A stretch of 27,465 bases of DNA from Sedimenticola sp. (GTDB lineage Bacteria; Pseudomonadota; Gammaproteobacteria; Chromatiales; Chromatiaceae), in the NCBI GenBank assembly GCA_027023915.1, contig JALVUB010000205.1, forward strand, positions 1-27,465, read 5' to 3'. The position numbers and the translations under genes are program-made. Every line of letters begins with the position of its first letter. The first letter of the stretch is position 1. Shown here piece by piece: positions 13,824-21,345 of the stretch. The notes beneath the pieces were generated by a model, which was not told the origin of the DNA, did no database searches, and saw only the letters and a list, made by a program, of their open reading frames with translations.

Positions 13824-14656
13824 ATCGTTTGCTGTTGTGGGTGTTTCTTTTTCTGCTGCCGCTTGCCGCCGCCGGCGATGAGGAGCGGGAACTGTCGCTG
13901 CGTCTTCCACCCGCCTCTCTTGGCAAATGGTATCGCCCGGCGAACAAGCACGATGTCTGGCTTCACACCATGTTCTCCCTGCGGCGCGACATGCAGGCGG
14001 TGAGCGAATATTCGGCCTTGGAGGATCACCAGAATTTGAAGGTATGGCTTGATCGTCTGGAAAAGGATTACCGTCGCATTGGAGAAATGGTGCCCGAGTG
14101 GAAAGACGAGTTGGAACTGCAACTCTTTCCCAGGATGCGCAAGGCGGATTCTCCCGAAAGCCTTGGCAGGCTTCAGCGCAAGTTGGCCAAAAGCTGCGAA
14201 GGGTGCCATCGTGAGTATCAGTTGACGGCCAAATTGCGTTACCGCACGCCCGATTTCTCGGGGGTGAAGGTGGAGAGTTCTGAAACCCTGGATGAAGAGA
14301 GCTATCAGCGCGTCATGCGTCGGCTGGTGATGTTGGTAAACCGTATCAAGATTGCGTCCGTGGACGGTCGTTGGCCCGTGGCTGGCGAGGCCCTGGAACA
14401 GTTGCGGGTACGGCTGGCCGATCTGAAGAACAGTTGTGACGCGTGTCATGAAGATAAAGCGCCTCTCGAGCGGGTTCTGGGGCAGGCAGTGCAAGAACAA
14501 CTGACGGCTTTGGAAGTGGGATTGAAGAAAAAGGATTCCCACGGTGTGGGCCGTTATCTTGGCGAGCTTGCGGTGGCTTCGTGTGCTCGTTGCCATGCCA
14601 TCCACCGCCCGCTGGCGCAGTTGCGGCGCCAGTTGGAAGTGGCGCAGAAGCGTTGA
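13820..14656 (+). CDS. Exported triheme c-type cytochrome (class II-like units)
   Basis: A 278-residue exported protein with a Sec signal peptide (NRLLLWVFLFLLPLAAAG, cleavage near residue 19) and three covalent heme sites: CEGCH at 126-130, CDACH at 206-210 and CARCH at 255-259. Each lies at the end of a predicted long helix and is preceded by LxxSC or ASC (LAKSCEGCH, LKNSCDACH, VASCARCH). This placement resembles class II cytochromes (cytochrome c' or c-556), where the heme site ends a four-helix bundle; the units are therefore read as tandem class II-like repeats. It should act in periplasmic electron transfer; the partner is not known. The start is GTG at 13820, overlapping the stop of the DUF5063 gene, with AAGGGGGG just ahead. 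It is not a recognised named cytochrome. Confidence 0.85.
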   Translation: MNRLLLWVFLFLLPLAAAGDEERELSLRLPPASLGKWYRPANKHDVWLHTMFSLRRDMQAVSEYSALEDHQNLKVWLDRLEKDYRRIGEMVPEWKDELELQLFPRMRKADSPESLGRLQRKLAKSCEGCHREYQLTAKLRYRTPDFSGVKVESSETLDEESYQRVMRRLVMLVNRIKIASVDGRWPVAGEALEQLRVRLADLKNSCDACHEDKAPLERVLGQAVQEQLTALEVGLKKKDSHGVGRYLGELAVASCARCHAIHRPLAQLRRQLEVAQKR

Positions 14657-14693
14657 GGACCAGTTTTTTAGTGCAAGAAGGGGGAATGGAGAG

Positions 14694-15368
14694 ATGAACA
14701 GAACGCCATTGGTTTCGGTGTTTTCTGGATGTGTGTTACTGGCCTTGTCTGGGCTGGCGGTATCAGAGCCCCAGTCCAATGCGCCAGCCAACCCAGGTCA
14801 GCCGGCCACGGCGACGGTGGCCAAGCTCAAGCCAAAAGCCGTCCCGCCTGAGACAGCGTCACAGCAGGCGCGGCAGCAGGTGGACACCGCCGGCAAACAG
14901 CCCGGGCAGCCGTCCAAGGAAGCGGCTGGCAGTGGTTTACAGCAACAGCAGGCCGCCGTCGAACCGCCCAAGCCCGCTGCGCCGGTTCAGACCCAGCCTG
15001 CTCCCAAGCCTGCTCGAAAGGACGGCTCTTCCCGTCGGGCGTTGATGAAATCCATGGAGGAGCGCAGAGCGGCCCTGCGCAAGCGCATGGAGACGCGTCG
15101 TCAACAGATGGCGGCTGAAATGGCGCGCCGCCGCCGGCAGATGCTGGAGCGCGAGCGCAGAATGATGGCTCAGATGGAAGCCTGGCGAAGGCAGGAAGAG
15201 GCTCGCATGCACGAGGAAGAGAAACGGATCGACCAGGCCATAGACGCCGTGGGCCGGCCTGTTCCTTCGCCTGCCTATCGTCGACCGCCGCCGGCGTGGA
15301 GGGGCGCGCCGCCCGCCTACTATCGTCGGCCCTATCCGCCTCGATATGGTTATCCGCCTTATCTTTGA
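14694..15368 (+). CDS. Exported low-complexity protein with charged helix and Pro/Tyr-rich tail
   Basis: A 224-residue protein of unknown function. A signal peptide (MNRTPLVSVFSGCVLLALSGLAVS) is followed by a disordered Pro/Gln/Ala region (residues 25-110). Next comes a long, strongly basic and Met/Arg/Glu-rich helix with repeating RRxxM patterns (about 112-190, e.g. MEERRAALRKRMETRRQQM), then a tail rich in Pro, Tyr and Arg (RRPPPAWRGAPPAYYRRP). A cysteine at residue 13, inside the hydrophobic stretch (SGCVLL), makes a lipoprotein unlikely but not impossible. The ATG at 14694 follows GGGGGAATGGAGAG, a clear binding site. It lies 37 bp after the triheme cytochrome on the same strand, so it may be co-transcribed. 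Composition alone cannot tell the role; it could be an envelope scaffold or a metal-binding matrix protein. Confidence 0.75.
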   Translation: MNRTPLVSVFSGCVLLALSGLAVSEPQSNAPANPGQPATATVAKLKPKAVPPETASQQARQQVDTAGKQPGQPSKEAAGSGLQQQQAAVEPPKPAAPVQTQPAPKPARKDGSSRRALMKSMEERRAALRKRMETRRQQMAAEMARRRRQMLERERRMMAQMEAWRRQEEARMHEEEKRIDQAIDAVGRPVPSPAYRRPPPAWRGAPPAYYRRPYPPRYGYPPYL

Positions 15369-15379
15369 AGAATCGTTCG

Positions 15380-15408
15380 AAGGCCCTGGGTTTCCAGGGC
15401 CTTGGTTT
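15380..15408. terminator. Terminator between convergent genes
   Basis: A perfect 10-bp stem AAGGCCCTGG/CCAGGGCCTT (15380-15389 and 15394-15403, loop GTTT) lies 12 nt after the exported protein and ends close to the stop of the convergent gene. The following T run is short (GGTTTCT), so it is a moderate terminator. Confidence 0.65.
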
Positions 15409-15409
15409 C

Positions 15410-16075
15410 TCAGGCCTTGGACTGGTGTTTTTGCAAGGCCATCCGTTCCAGTCGGCTCGCCTCTTCGGACGTCAACCGCTTCCACGGTCGGGGCATCAAC
15501 CCAGGCACTTTTTTGCAGTAAGTTTCGTAGCTCTCGCCGTGATAGATCTTCAGCTTGCGCTCTTCCAGCCGGGAGCCGATGATGAAATAGAGTGACACCA
15601 TCACTGTGCTGACCAGCATGGCGGGCGTCAGATCACGGGTCCAGAGCAGCACCAGGGCGAAAAGATACCAGGGATGGCGGACATGGCGGTGCAGGGGTGA
15701 GATGCAAAAACGTTCCTGATCCTTCACTTCGCGCCGGCGGTCCAGCCACTGTCGCAAGCCAAGAAATTCCAGCCCATCGTACCAGCGGAATGACAACAGA
15801 AAACCCACTACCGCCGCCACTGACAGTACGTTTGCGAGCCAACGCCAGGGGCCACGCCAGCGCAATACTGGCTCGCCTCCCAGATGGAAGGTGAAATAGA
15901 GCAGCGGCAGAAGCGCCGCCACCGCCACCAGATTGAACAAGATGCGATAAGCCGGCATCCACTGGGGCCAGCGGCGGGCCACCCAGTGCTTGACGGTGAG
16001 GCTGGCGAGCAGGGAGTGAAGAAAAAAATAGGCCAGCCAGCCGATCACCAACAAGGCCAACGCGGTGGAGCTCAC
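15410..16075 (-). CDS. Isoprenylcysteine carboxyl-methyltransferase-like (NnrU/PEMT superfamily) membrane protein
   Basis: A 221-residue integral membrane protein with about five hydrophobic helices (residues 5-25, 42-64, 80-98, 137-150, 153-170). The C-terminal half carries the superfamily's methyl-donor region: PLHRHVRHPWYLFAL (RHPWY is the strongly conserved motif), then a helix, then the SRLEERKLKIYHGESYETYCKKVPGLMP segment. The EExxL...G..Y..Y pattern is diagnostic. Such bacterial proteins are annotated as isoprenylcysteine methyltransferase family or NnrU-like and are likely SAM-dependent, but the substrate is unknown. The ATG at 16075 overlaps the stop of the lytic transglycosylase gene (ATGA). 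Fold and family are sure, function is not. Confidence 0.82.
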   Translation of the reverse strand: MSSTALALLVIGWLAYFFLHSLLASLTVKHWVARRWPQWMPAYRILFNLVAVAALLPLLYFTFHLGGEPVLRWRGPWRWLANVLSVAAVVGFLLSFRWYDGLEFLGLRQWLDRRREVKDQERFCISPLHRHVRHPWYLFALVLLWTRDLTPAMLVSTVMVSLYFIIGSRLEERKLKIYHGESYETYCKKVPGLMPRPWKRLTSEEASRLERMALQKHQSKA

Positions 16076-16629
16076 AAGAGTACCCCCATCAATCGTTGTA
16101 TCCGCCGCACATAGTGGCGGGTCTGGCCGGGCAGATAGTCATCGAGTTGGTCCCAGCTCTCCACGCTGCCCAGCTTTTTGCGTACCTGGTTATAGGTGCG
16201 CCGAACGCGGGTATAACCGGCGTTGTAGCAGCCGAAAGCGAACAACAACCGTTCCCGGGTGGTGGTTACCAGATTGGCCCATTTGTCGAACAGGTGGCGG
16301 TCGTAGAAGATGGCTGCGGCGATGTTCCAGCGCGGCTGGGCGAGATCCTGGACCCTGGGATTTTTTTTACGGATGTACTTATAGGTTCCGGGCATGATCT
16401 GCATGATGCCCATGGCGCCTGCCTTGCTGTGAGCCTTTGGGTTGAGGCCGGACTCGGCTATTCCCTGGGCCTTGAACCAGTGCCAGTCCACTGTGGGGCC
16501 GAAATAGCGCTTGGCGTATTTGCGGAAAAAGTGGTCGTAGCGGTGGGTCCAGTGTTTGTGGTTCACCCCCTTGAAAGTGGTCGCCAGGGCCACCGTCGGC
16601 AGCAGAAGAAGCAATAGCCAGGCGCGCAT
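16072..16629 (-). CDS. Periplasmic lytic transglycosylase (SLT domain)
   Basis: A 185-residue exported enzyme (signal peptide MRAWLLLLLLPTVALA) with a lysozyme-like SLT domain that cleaves the MurNAc-GlcNAc bond of peptidoglycan with formation of 1,6-anhydroMurNAc. Catalytic Glu59 lies in IAESGLNPKAHS, followed by GAMGIMQIMPGTYKYI (residues 71-86) and YNAGYTRVRR in the C-terminal half; all three are family landmarks. It is short, with no binding modules before or after the SLT domain. The start ATG at 16629 is adjacent to the stop of the DUF350 gene (TGA at 16632-16630). Neighbours are membrane proteins; a specific housekeeping name (EmtA, MltF) cannot be given. Confidence 0.9.
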   Translation of the reverse strand: MRAWLLLLLLPTVALATTFKGVNHKHWTHRYDHFFRKYAKRYFGPTVDWHWFKAQGIAESGLNPKAHSKAGAMGIMQIMPGTYKYIRKKNPRVQDLAQPRWNIAAAIFYDRHLFDKWANLVTTTRERLLFAFGCYNAGYTRVRRTYNQVRKKLGSVESWDQLDDYLPGQTRHYVRRIQRLMGVLL

Positions 16630-16860
16630 TCAGTTGAGTCCCAGGCCGATGACCAACCCCATGGCGGTGCCTATGCCGATGAACATGCCCATAATCATCA
16701 GCCCCACCGCCTGGTTGCCGCGCGACAGTTGTTCCGGAATGCTGAAATTGACGAGATGGCTGAACACCTTGCAGCCCAGCCACATGAACAGCAGGGTGAG
16801 CAGGCCACCCATGACAGCGTAGATGAAATTGAGCAGCACAGGATCGAGAGAGGAGCTCAT
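16630..16860 (-). CDS. DUF350-like small membrane protein
   Basis: A 76-residue protein with two hydrophobic helices (residues 8-30 and 48-72), joined by a short loop with SIPEQLSRGNQAVGLMI. The FSI...Q..RGN.AVGLMI...F.G arrangement resembles the DUF350 family of small inner-membrane proteins, often found near transglycosylases or other envelope genes. The start is ATG at 16860, giving MSSSLDPVLL; a longer frame to 16953 reads through unrelated sequence. Its binding site (AGGAG-like, weak) lies in the 67-bp gap after the CbiM-like gene. The function is unknown. Confidence 0.75.
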   Translation of the reverse strand: MSSSLDPVLLNFIYAVMGGLLTLLFMWLGCKVFSHLVNFSIPEQLSRGNQAVGLMIMGMFIGIGTAMGLVIGLGLN

Positions 16861-16927
16861 GCAGGACTCCGGTGGTTTTTGGTTTCTTGGTGATGGTAGA
16901 CGCGGCGGCCGGGTCTGGCAAGGTGGA

Positions 16928-17593
16928 TCACTTGCCGCGCAGATACTCCTCATCGCTGAAAGAGGCGATCCAGTGCGGCTTATAGGCTACGATAATGGCG
17001 GCCAGCCAGCCGTTGAGCATGCTTTCCGGGAAAGCCATCATCGGCACCAGGTAGATGAAATTCTGTTTCAGCTCGTGCCAGGGATAGACGTTGAGCAGCA
17101 ACAGCCCGCCGGCAACCAGAAAACCGCTGAAAAGAAAGATCAGGCCGCCGGCGAGAAAAGCGTTTACCAATACATAGACAAAAAAGTGTTTGGGCGCATA
17201 GGCCCGGGTCAGTCCAAGGATGACCTGGGTGAGGGAAGCGGGCAAGACCACGACGAAAAAGAGGGAGGGCAGCAGGCTCGTCCAGTCTTGGCTTGTGGTG
17301 GCGATCACCGCCACCAGAGCAATGGTGCCGGCCAGAATCGCCAGCGACCAGCGCAGCATGAGGGTGACCAGCACCATGCCGGAAAGGTGCCATGCGAAGC
17401 CTGGCTCCAGCTCGACCCGCATGTGCCATAAAACAAAAAGAAACACTATCACGCCAAGCCAGACATGCTGCTGCCGCTGGTCGCGCAACCGGCTCCAGTC
17501 CGCCCAGCGCAGGGAATAATAGAGGGCCGGCAGGACAAAAGCGGAAAAAGCCAGTTGCCATGCGGAGTGAAACAGTGTTCCGGATAGCTCCAT
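16928..17593 (-). CDS. CbiM-like (COG3235-type) membrane protein
   Basis: A 221-residue integral membrane protein with six or seven hydrophobic helices. The sequence WLGVIVFLFVLWHMRVELEPGFAWHLSGMVLVTLM, split around residues 45-80, and the later GLTRAYAPKHFFVYVLVNAFLAGGL and YPWHELKQNFIYLVPMMAFPESMLNG resemble proteins annotated as energy-coupling factor transporter permeases related to CbiM. True CbiM proteins start with a metal-binding Met-His N-terminus; here the chain begins MELSGTLFHSAWQL, without the CbiM MHI start, so metal transport is doubtful. No CbiN, CbiQ or CbiO partner is seen. It starts 19 nt after the GGDEF-EAL gene and probably shares its transcript. Confidence 0.7.
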   Translation of the reverse strand: MELSGTLFHSAWQLAFSAFVLPALYYSLRWADWSRLRDQRQQHVWLGVIVFLFVLWHMRVELEPGFAWHLSGMVLVTLMLRWSLAILAGTIALVAVIATTSQDWTSLLPSLFFVVVLPASLTQVILGLTRAYAPKHFFVYVLVNAFLAGGLIFLFSGFLVAGGLLLLNVYPWHELKQNFIYLVPMMAFPESMLNGWLAAIIVAYKPHWIASFSDEEYLRGK

Positions 17594-17612
17594 GGGATGC
17601 GTGGAAATGGGT

Positions 17613-19838
17613 TCAGGCGGTTTGGTTGGGTTCCGCCCGCTGCTTTTCCAACATTTCCGTGGCCGCGGTTGCGGGCATCGCTTGTCCGAAAAGAAAACCC
17701 TGTGCCTCGTCGCAGCCCTCTTCCTGAAGGAAACGGCGTTGGGCTTCGGTTTCCACCCCTTCGGCCAACACTTTCAAACCCAGCGCGTGTCCCATCGCAA
17801 TCACCGCCCGGGTGATGGCACGGTCGTTTTCGTCTTCCGGCAGGCCGGTGACCAGGGTGCGGTCGATTTTCAGCCGCGAAATCGGCAGCAGCTTGAGATA
17901 AGCCAGGGATGAATAGCCAGTGCCGAAATCGTCTATGGCAAGCTCAAGCCCGATGTTGCGAAGCTGTCGCAGGATTTCCAGTGAGCGGTCCGCCGTGTGC
18001 ATGAGAAAATTTTCGGTCACTTCAAACTCCAGCGACTGAGGCGGACAACGGCCTTCGGCAAGCGCCTGGTTCACCTTGGCTGGCAGGTCGGGGTTGCGCA
18101 ACTGCTCACCTGCCAGGTTGACGGCCACCCGCCCCGGTTCCAGCCCGGCATCCCGCCAGCTCGTCACCTGATCGCATACCTGTTGCAGCACTTGGTCGCC
18201 CAGGCCGGAAATGAGCCCCAGCTCCTCTGCCAGGGGCAGAAAACGTTCCGGGCTGATTTTCCCAAGGGTGGGATGGCGCCAGCGCAAAAGGGCCTCGAAG
18301 CCGGCCAGCCGGCTGTCCCTCAGCCGCACCAACGGCTGATAGTGTACCTCGAACGCTTTTTGGGAAACCGATTCGCGCAACGCGGTTTCAAGACGTTCCT
18401 TGGCGATGGCGTCACGGGTCATGTCCAGCTCGTAGAACTGGTAGCCGCCGCGTCCAGCCGCCTTGGCGCGGAACATGGCGGTGTCGGCATTGCGCAACAA
18501 GGTGTGGGGATCCTCGCCATCTTGGGGGTAGAGCGCGATGCCGATGCTGAAGCTGGTGGAAAACTGGTGCCCGGAAACCTGGATGGGTTTTTCGAACAGC
18601 GATTGAATTCGCCGTGCCCCGGCAAGGACGTCTTCCGGGGACTTCACCTCCTCCAGGATCACGGCGAATTCGTCACCGCCGATGCGGGCCACGCTGTCGC
18701 TGGCCCGCATGGCGTTCTCCAGCCTGCGCGCCACCTGCTGCAGAAAAAGATCGCCCAGGGTGTGGCCGTGGCTGTCGTTGATCTGCTTGAACTGGTGGAG
18801 GTCGAGAAACAGCAGTGCCAGGGAACTTTTGTTACGTCGCGCCCGGCGGATGGAGGCCTCCAGCCGGTCAAAAAAAAGCAGGCGGTTGGCCAGACCGGTG
18901 AGTATGTCGTGGTGGGCCAGGTGGTCCAGATGGAGCCGTTGGTGTTCCAACTCCGCGGTCTTGCGCTTGAGCATGATGCGAAACAACACCACCAACAGCA
19001 GTAGAACAAGAGAGAGCAACACCACCGCCACGCCCAGCCAGTACAACCAAGTGGGGATATGGCGGGTGTCGTCGGGGGAGAGCCAGCGCTCCATGGCCTG
19101 GTGATAGAGCGAATCGCGGTCCTGCTTCCAGGCACGCAGATAGTTGTCGATGGTCGGCAGCAGTTTTGAACCCTTCTGGCTGGCGGCGAAATAGAGCAGC
19201 GTGGGGCGGATCAGTACGGAGGAAGCCTTCAGACCGAAGCGTTCAGCGTTACGACGACCAAAATAGGCATTGACCAAGCCAGCGACCGCCTTGCCCGCTT
19301 GCACCTTTCGGAATACATCGGCCATGGTATTCAGCTCGATGAAAGTGGGTTGAATGCCCAGTTCGGCCGCTTTTTTCTCCAGTGCCTGGTACTGGATGCT
19401 GCCGGCCACCACTGCCACCTTTTTGCCGTTCAGCGCCTTGAGCGAATAAAGCGGGCGGCCCGGTTTGGTATAGAAGAGCGACCAGCTGGAAAGGGCCACC
19501 TCCCTGCCGAAAACGAAACGACGGCCCCGCTGGGGGGAATAAGCCACGTCCGGCATGAGGTCGATGCGATTATCGGCCAGCATCTGCAGGCACTGCTGCC
19601 ATTGGCAGCGAACGAACTGAAGCGACCAGCCTTCCCGCCTGGCCACTGCTTTGAGCAGATCGATGAAAAATCCCTTGGCTTGGCCCTGGTCGTCACGAAA
19701 CACCTTGGGCTCGTTTTGATAGACGCCTACCCGTACCCTTGCCTGAGCGGGAGGCGTGACAAGGAACAACGCCAGCAGGAGTGGTATCAGTAAACCCGCT
19801 GCCTTGGGGGTTGGTTGGTTTCTGATCCTGTGTTGCAA
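17613..19838 (-). CDS. Periplasmic-binding-protein sensor with GGDEF and EAL domains (c-di-GMP enzyme)
   Basis: A 741-residue membrane sensor. A signal peptide (residues 1-33) leads to a type 3 solute-binding (SBP_bac_3) domain (about 35-255, RVRVGVYQNEPKVFRDDQGQ). A membrane helix follows at about 268-290, then GGDEF (around 310-475) and EAL (around 490-735). The cyclase motif is intact (RIGGDEFAV, near 388-392), and an RxxD I-site (RASD) lies five residues earlier. EAL landmarks are intact too: GFEALLRW, EVTENFLM, DDFGTGYSSL, LKIDR and AEGVET. So both synthesis and breakdown of c-di-GMP are possible, controlled by a periplasmic ligand. The start is TTG at 19838, supported by GGAGGGAG 6 nt upstream; no ATG fits. 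Genes downstream on this strand start 19 nt later. Confidence 0.93.
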   Translation of the reverse strand: MQHRIRNQPTPKAAGLLIPLLLALFLVTPPAQARVRVGVYQNEPKVFRDDQGQAKGFFIDLLKAVARREGWSLQFVRCQWQQCLQMLADNRIDLMPDVAYSPQRGRRFVFGREVALSSWSLFYTKPGRPLYSLKALNGKKVAVVAGSIQYQALEKKAAELGIQPTFIELNTMADVFRKVQAGKAVAGLVNAYFGRRNAERFGLKASSVLIRPTLLYFAASQKGSKLLPTIDNYLRAWKQDRDSLYHQAMERWLSPDDTRHIPTWLYWLGVAVVLLSLVLLLLVVLFRIMLKRKTAELEHQRLHLDHLAHHDILTGLANRLLFFDRLEASIRRARRNKSSLALLFLDLHQFKQINDSHGHTLGDLFLQQVARRLENAMRASDSVARIGGDEFAVILEEVKSPEDVLAGARRIQSLFEKPIQVSGHQFSTSFSIGIALYPQDGEDPHTLLRNADTAMFRAKAAGRGGYQFYELDMTRDAIAKERLETALRESVSQKAFEVHYQPLVRLRDSRLAGFEALLRWRHPTLGKISPERFLPLAEELGLISGLGDQVLQQVCDQVTSWRDAGLEPGRVAVNLAGEQLRNPDLPAKVNQALAEGRCPPQSLEFEVTENFLMHTADRSLEILRQLRNIGLELAIDDFGTGYSSLAYLKLLPISRLKIDRTLVTGLPEDENDRAITRAVIAMGHALGLKVLAEGVETEAQRRFLQEEGCDEAQGFLFGQAMPATAATEMLEKQRAEPNQTA

Positions 19839-19885
19839 AATGGCTCCCTCCGACGATACCGGCGTATGCCCCCGCTACGCCTTAA

Positions 19886-20182
19886 GGAAGGTCTGAAAAA
19901 TTCAGGCCTTCCTCCGGCACAAGGAAGTGCCGGCAAAATTGATCGCGGTTGGCGATTGGTTTTGGAGCAAGCCGCAAACCGCGTTTGCGGCGCGGCGAGC
20001 GCTGATAAAGCCATGGAAGGCTTTTAGGGAACCTCTGATCTAATCCATGAACTCGCATCTTGTCCTCCTTCGGCCCGATTACTGCGTCCGGCTATTGGCA
20101 AGAACTTCACCTTGTACTCGAACCGAAGGAGAACAATCTGCTTCGTCCAGGATTAAATCAGAGGTTCCGCAGCAGAGCTTCC
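19886..20182. repeat. Multi-hairpin MITE-like repeat, copy 2 (interrupted)
   Basis: The second copy of the element at 332-483. The ends are GGAAGGTCTGA at the left and CAGAGCTTCC at the right. The left 140 bp align almost throughout, including the GCAAACCGCGTTTGC hairpin and the CTGATAAAGCC arm. Hairpin 3 differs: AAAATTGATCGC/GCGATTGGTTTT (19935-19963), where the paired positions of the inner stem are changed on both sides relative to copy 1. The right part is split at GGCTTTTA by a 141-bp foldback insertion (20028-20168). The element fills most of the 469-bp gap between the GGDEF-EAL gene and the PP-loop gene. Confidence 0.85.
20028..20168. mobile_element. Foldback MITE inserted in repeat copy 2
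   Basis: A 141-bp element with 19-bp terminal inverted repeats: GGAACCTCTGATCTAATCC (20028-20046) and GGATTAAATCAGAGGTTCC (20150-20168), 18 of 19 paired. A second, inner inverted repeat (20055-20073 and 20123-20141, GCATCTTGTCCTCCTTCGG with its near-complement) makes it one imperfect palindrome around a 49-bp centre. It contains no gene. The outer ends (GGAACCTCTGA) closely match those of the host repeat (GGAAGCTCTGA), so one transposase may serve both. A clear target duplication was not found. Confidence 0.85.
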
Positions 20183-20307
20183 TTCAATCCAAAATACTAG
20201 CATGGAGGGCGGCAAAAAGCCGTGATCCGTTGTGGGTTTTCCCTCGCGGGAGCCGGTCGGTTTCTGCGTATAATGCCGCCATTGAGCAAATTCCTTGTTG
20301 ACTCATC

Positions 20308-21345
20308 ATGCAACGCAAGGCGGTGGCCCTGGTTTCTGGCGGCCTCGACTCCATGCTGGCCGTCAGGGTCATCCAGGAGCAGGGCATCCATGTGGAGGGC
20401 ATCAACTTCTTCACCGGTTTCTGTGTCGAGGGGCACACCCACGCCATCCGCAAGCGAGATCGCAAGAAACCAAAGCGGAACAATGCCTTATGGGTAGCCG
20501 AGCAGCTCGGCATCAAGCTCCACATCATCGACATTGTGGAGGAGTACAAGGAGGTGGTGTTCAACCCGAAATACGGCTACGGCGCCCACCTCAATCCCTG
20601 CCTGGACTGCAAGATCTTCATGGTCAGGAAGGCGAAGGAGTGGATGGAGTCCCACGGCTTCGATTTCATCATCACCGGCGAGGTGGTGGGCCAACGGCCC
20701 AAGTCCCAGCGCAAGGATACCCTGCCGGTGGTGCAGCGCGACTCCGGCATCGGTGATCTTCTGCTTCGGCCCCTGTGCGCAAAAAACCTGCCGCCCACCC
20801 TGCCCGAACGCGAGGGTTGGGTGGACCGGGAGAAGCTTTACGACTTCTCCGGCCGCACCCGCAAGCCGCAGATGGCTCTGGCGAGGCGGTTCGGCATCGA
20901 GGACTACGCCCAGCCGGCCGGTGGCTGCTGCTTCCTCACCGACGAGCAGTACTCCGTGAAGCTGGCTGACTTGTGGCGGGCGCGTGGAGCCAAGCAGTAC
21001 GAGATGGACGACATCATGCTTCTCAAGGTGGGGCGCCACATCCGCCCCGCCCCCCATTTCAAGCTCATCGTCTCCCGCGAGGAGGGGGAGGGGCGCTTCC
21101 TGCAGGGCTACCGCGGCCGTTACCCCAGCCTCAAGACGGTGAGCCACGCCGGCCCCCTGGCGCTCATCGACGGCGAGGTGAACGACGAGGAACTGGCGCT
21201 GGCCGCCCGCATCGTCGCCCGCTACAGCCAGGGCAAAAGCGCCTCCGAGGTTGAGCTGGAGTTCCGCGACACCCAAGGCGACACCCGCCTCCTGAAAGTG
21301 GCGCCCCTGCCACCCCACGAGCTGAATCCGGAGTGGATGCTGTGA
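20308..21345 (+). CDS. PP-loop ATPase, MnmA/ThiI-like thiolation candidate
   Basis: A 345-residue cytoplasmic protein of the adenine-nucleotide alpha-hydrolase (PP-loop) group. The N-terminus has ALVSGGLDSMLAVR with the SGGLDS loop at residues 10-15. Two cysteines lie in LNPCLDCKIFMV (Cys98, Cys101) and two adjacent ones in AGGCCFLTD (Cys207, Cys208); this arrangement resembles enzymes that adenylate a tRNA base and transfer sulfur, as MnmA and ThiI do. It is related to proteins annotated as tRNA 2-thiouridine transferase-like in sulfur bacteria; it is not MnmA itself, and its substrate is unknown. The C-terminus (from about 240) has no recognised domain. It overlaps tusA by GTGA, so the sulfur donor is probably TusA. 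The ATG at 20308 has no striking SD. Confidence 0.82.
   Translation: MQRKAVALVSGGLDSMLAVRVIQEQGIHVEGINFFTGFCVEGHTHAIRKRDRKKPKRNNALWVAEQLGIKLHIIDIVEEYKEVVFNPKYGYGAHLNPCLDCKIFMVRKAKEWMESHGFDFIITGEVVGQRPKSQRKDTLPVVQRDSGIGDLLLRPLCAKNLPPTLPEREGWVDREKLYDFSGRTRKPQMALARRFGIEDYAQPAGGCCFLTDEQYSVKLADLWRARGAKQYEMDDIMLLKVGRHIRPAPHFKLIVSREEGEGRFLQGYRGRYPSLKTVSHAGPLALIDGEVNDEELALAARIVARYSQGKSASEVELEFRDTQGDTRLLKVAPLPPHELNPEWML

Noticed and set aside
20047..20301. 84-codon plus-strand frame in the gap before the PP-loop gene
   Set aside because: It is read from the foldback element and its flank; no ribosome binding site and no family resemblance.
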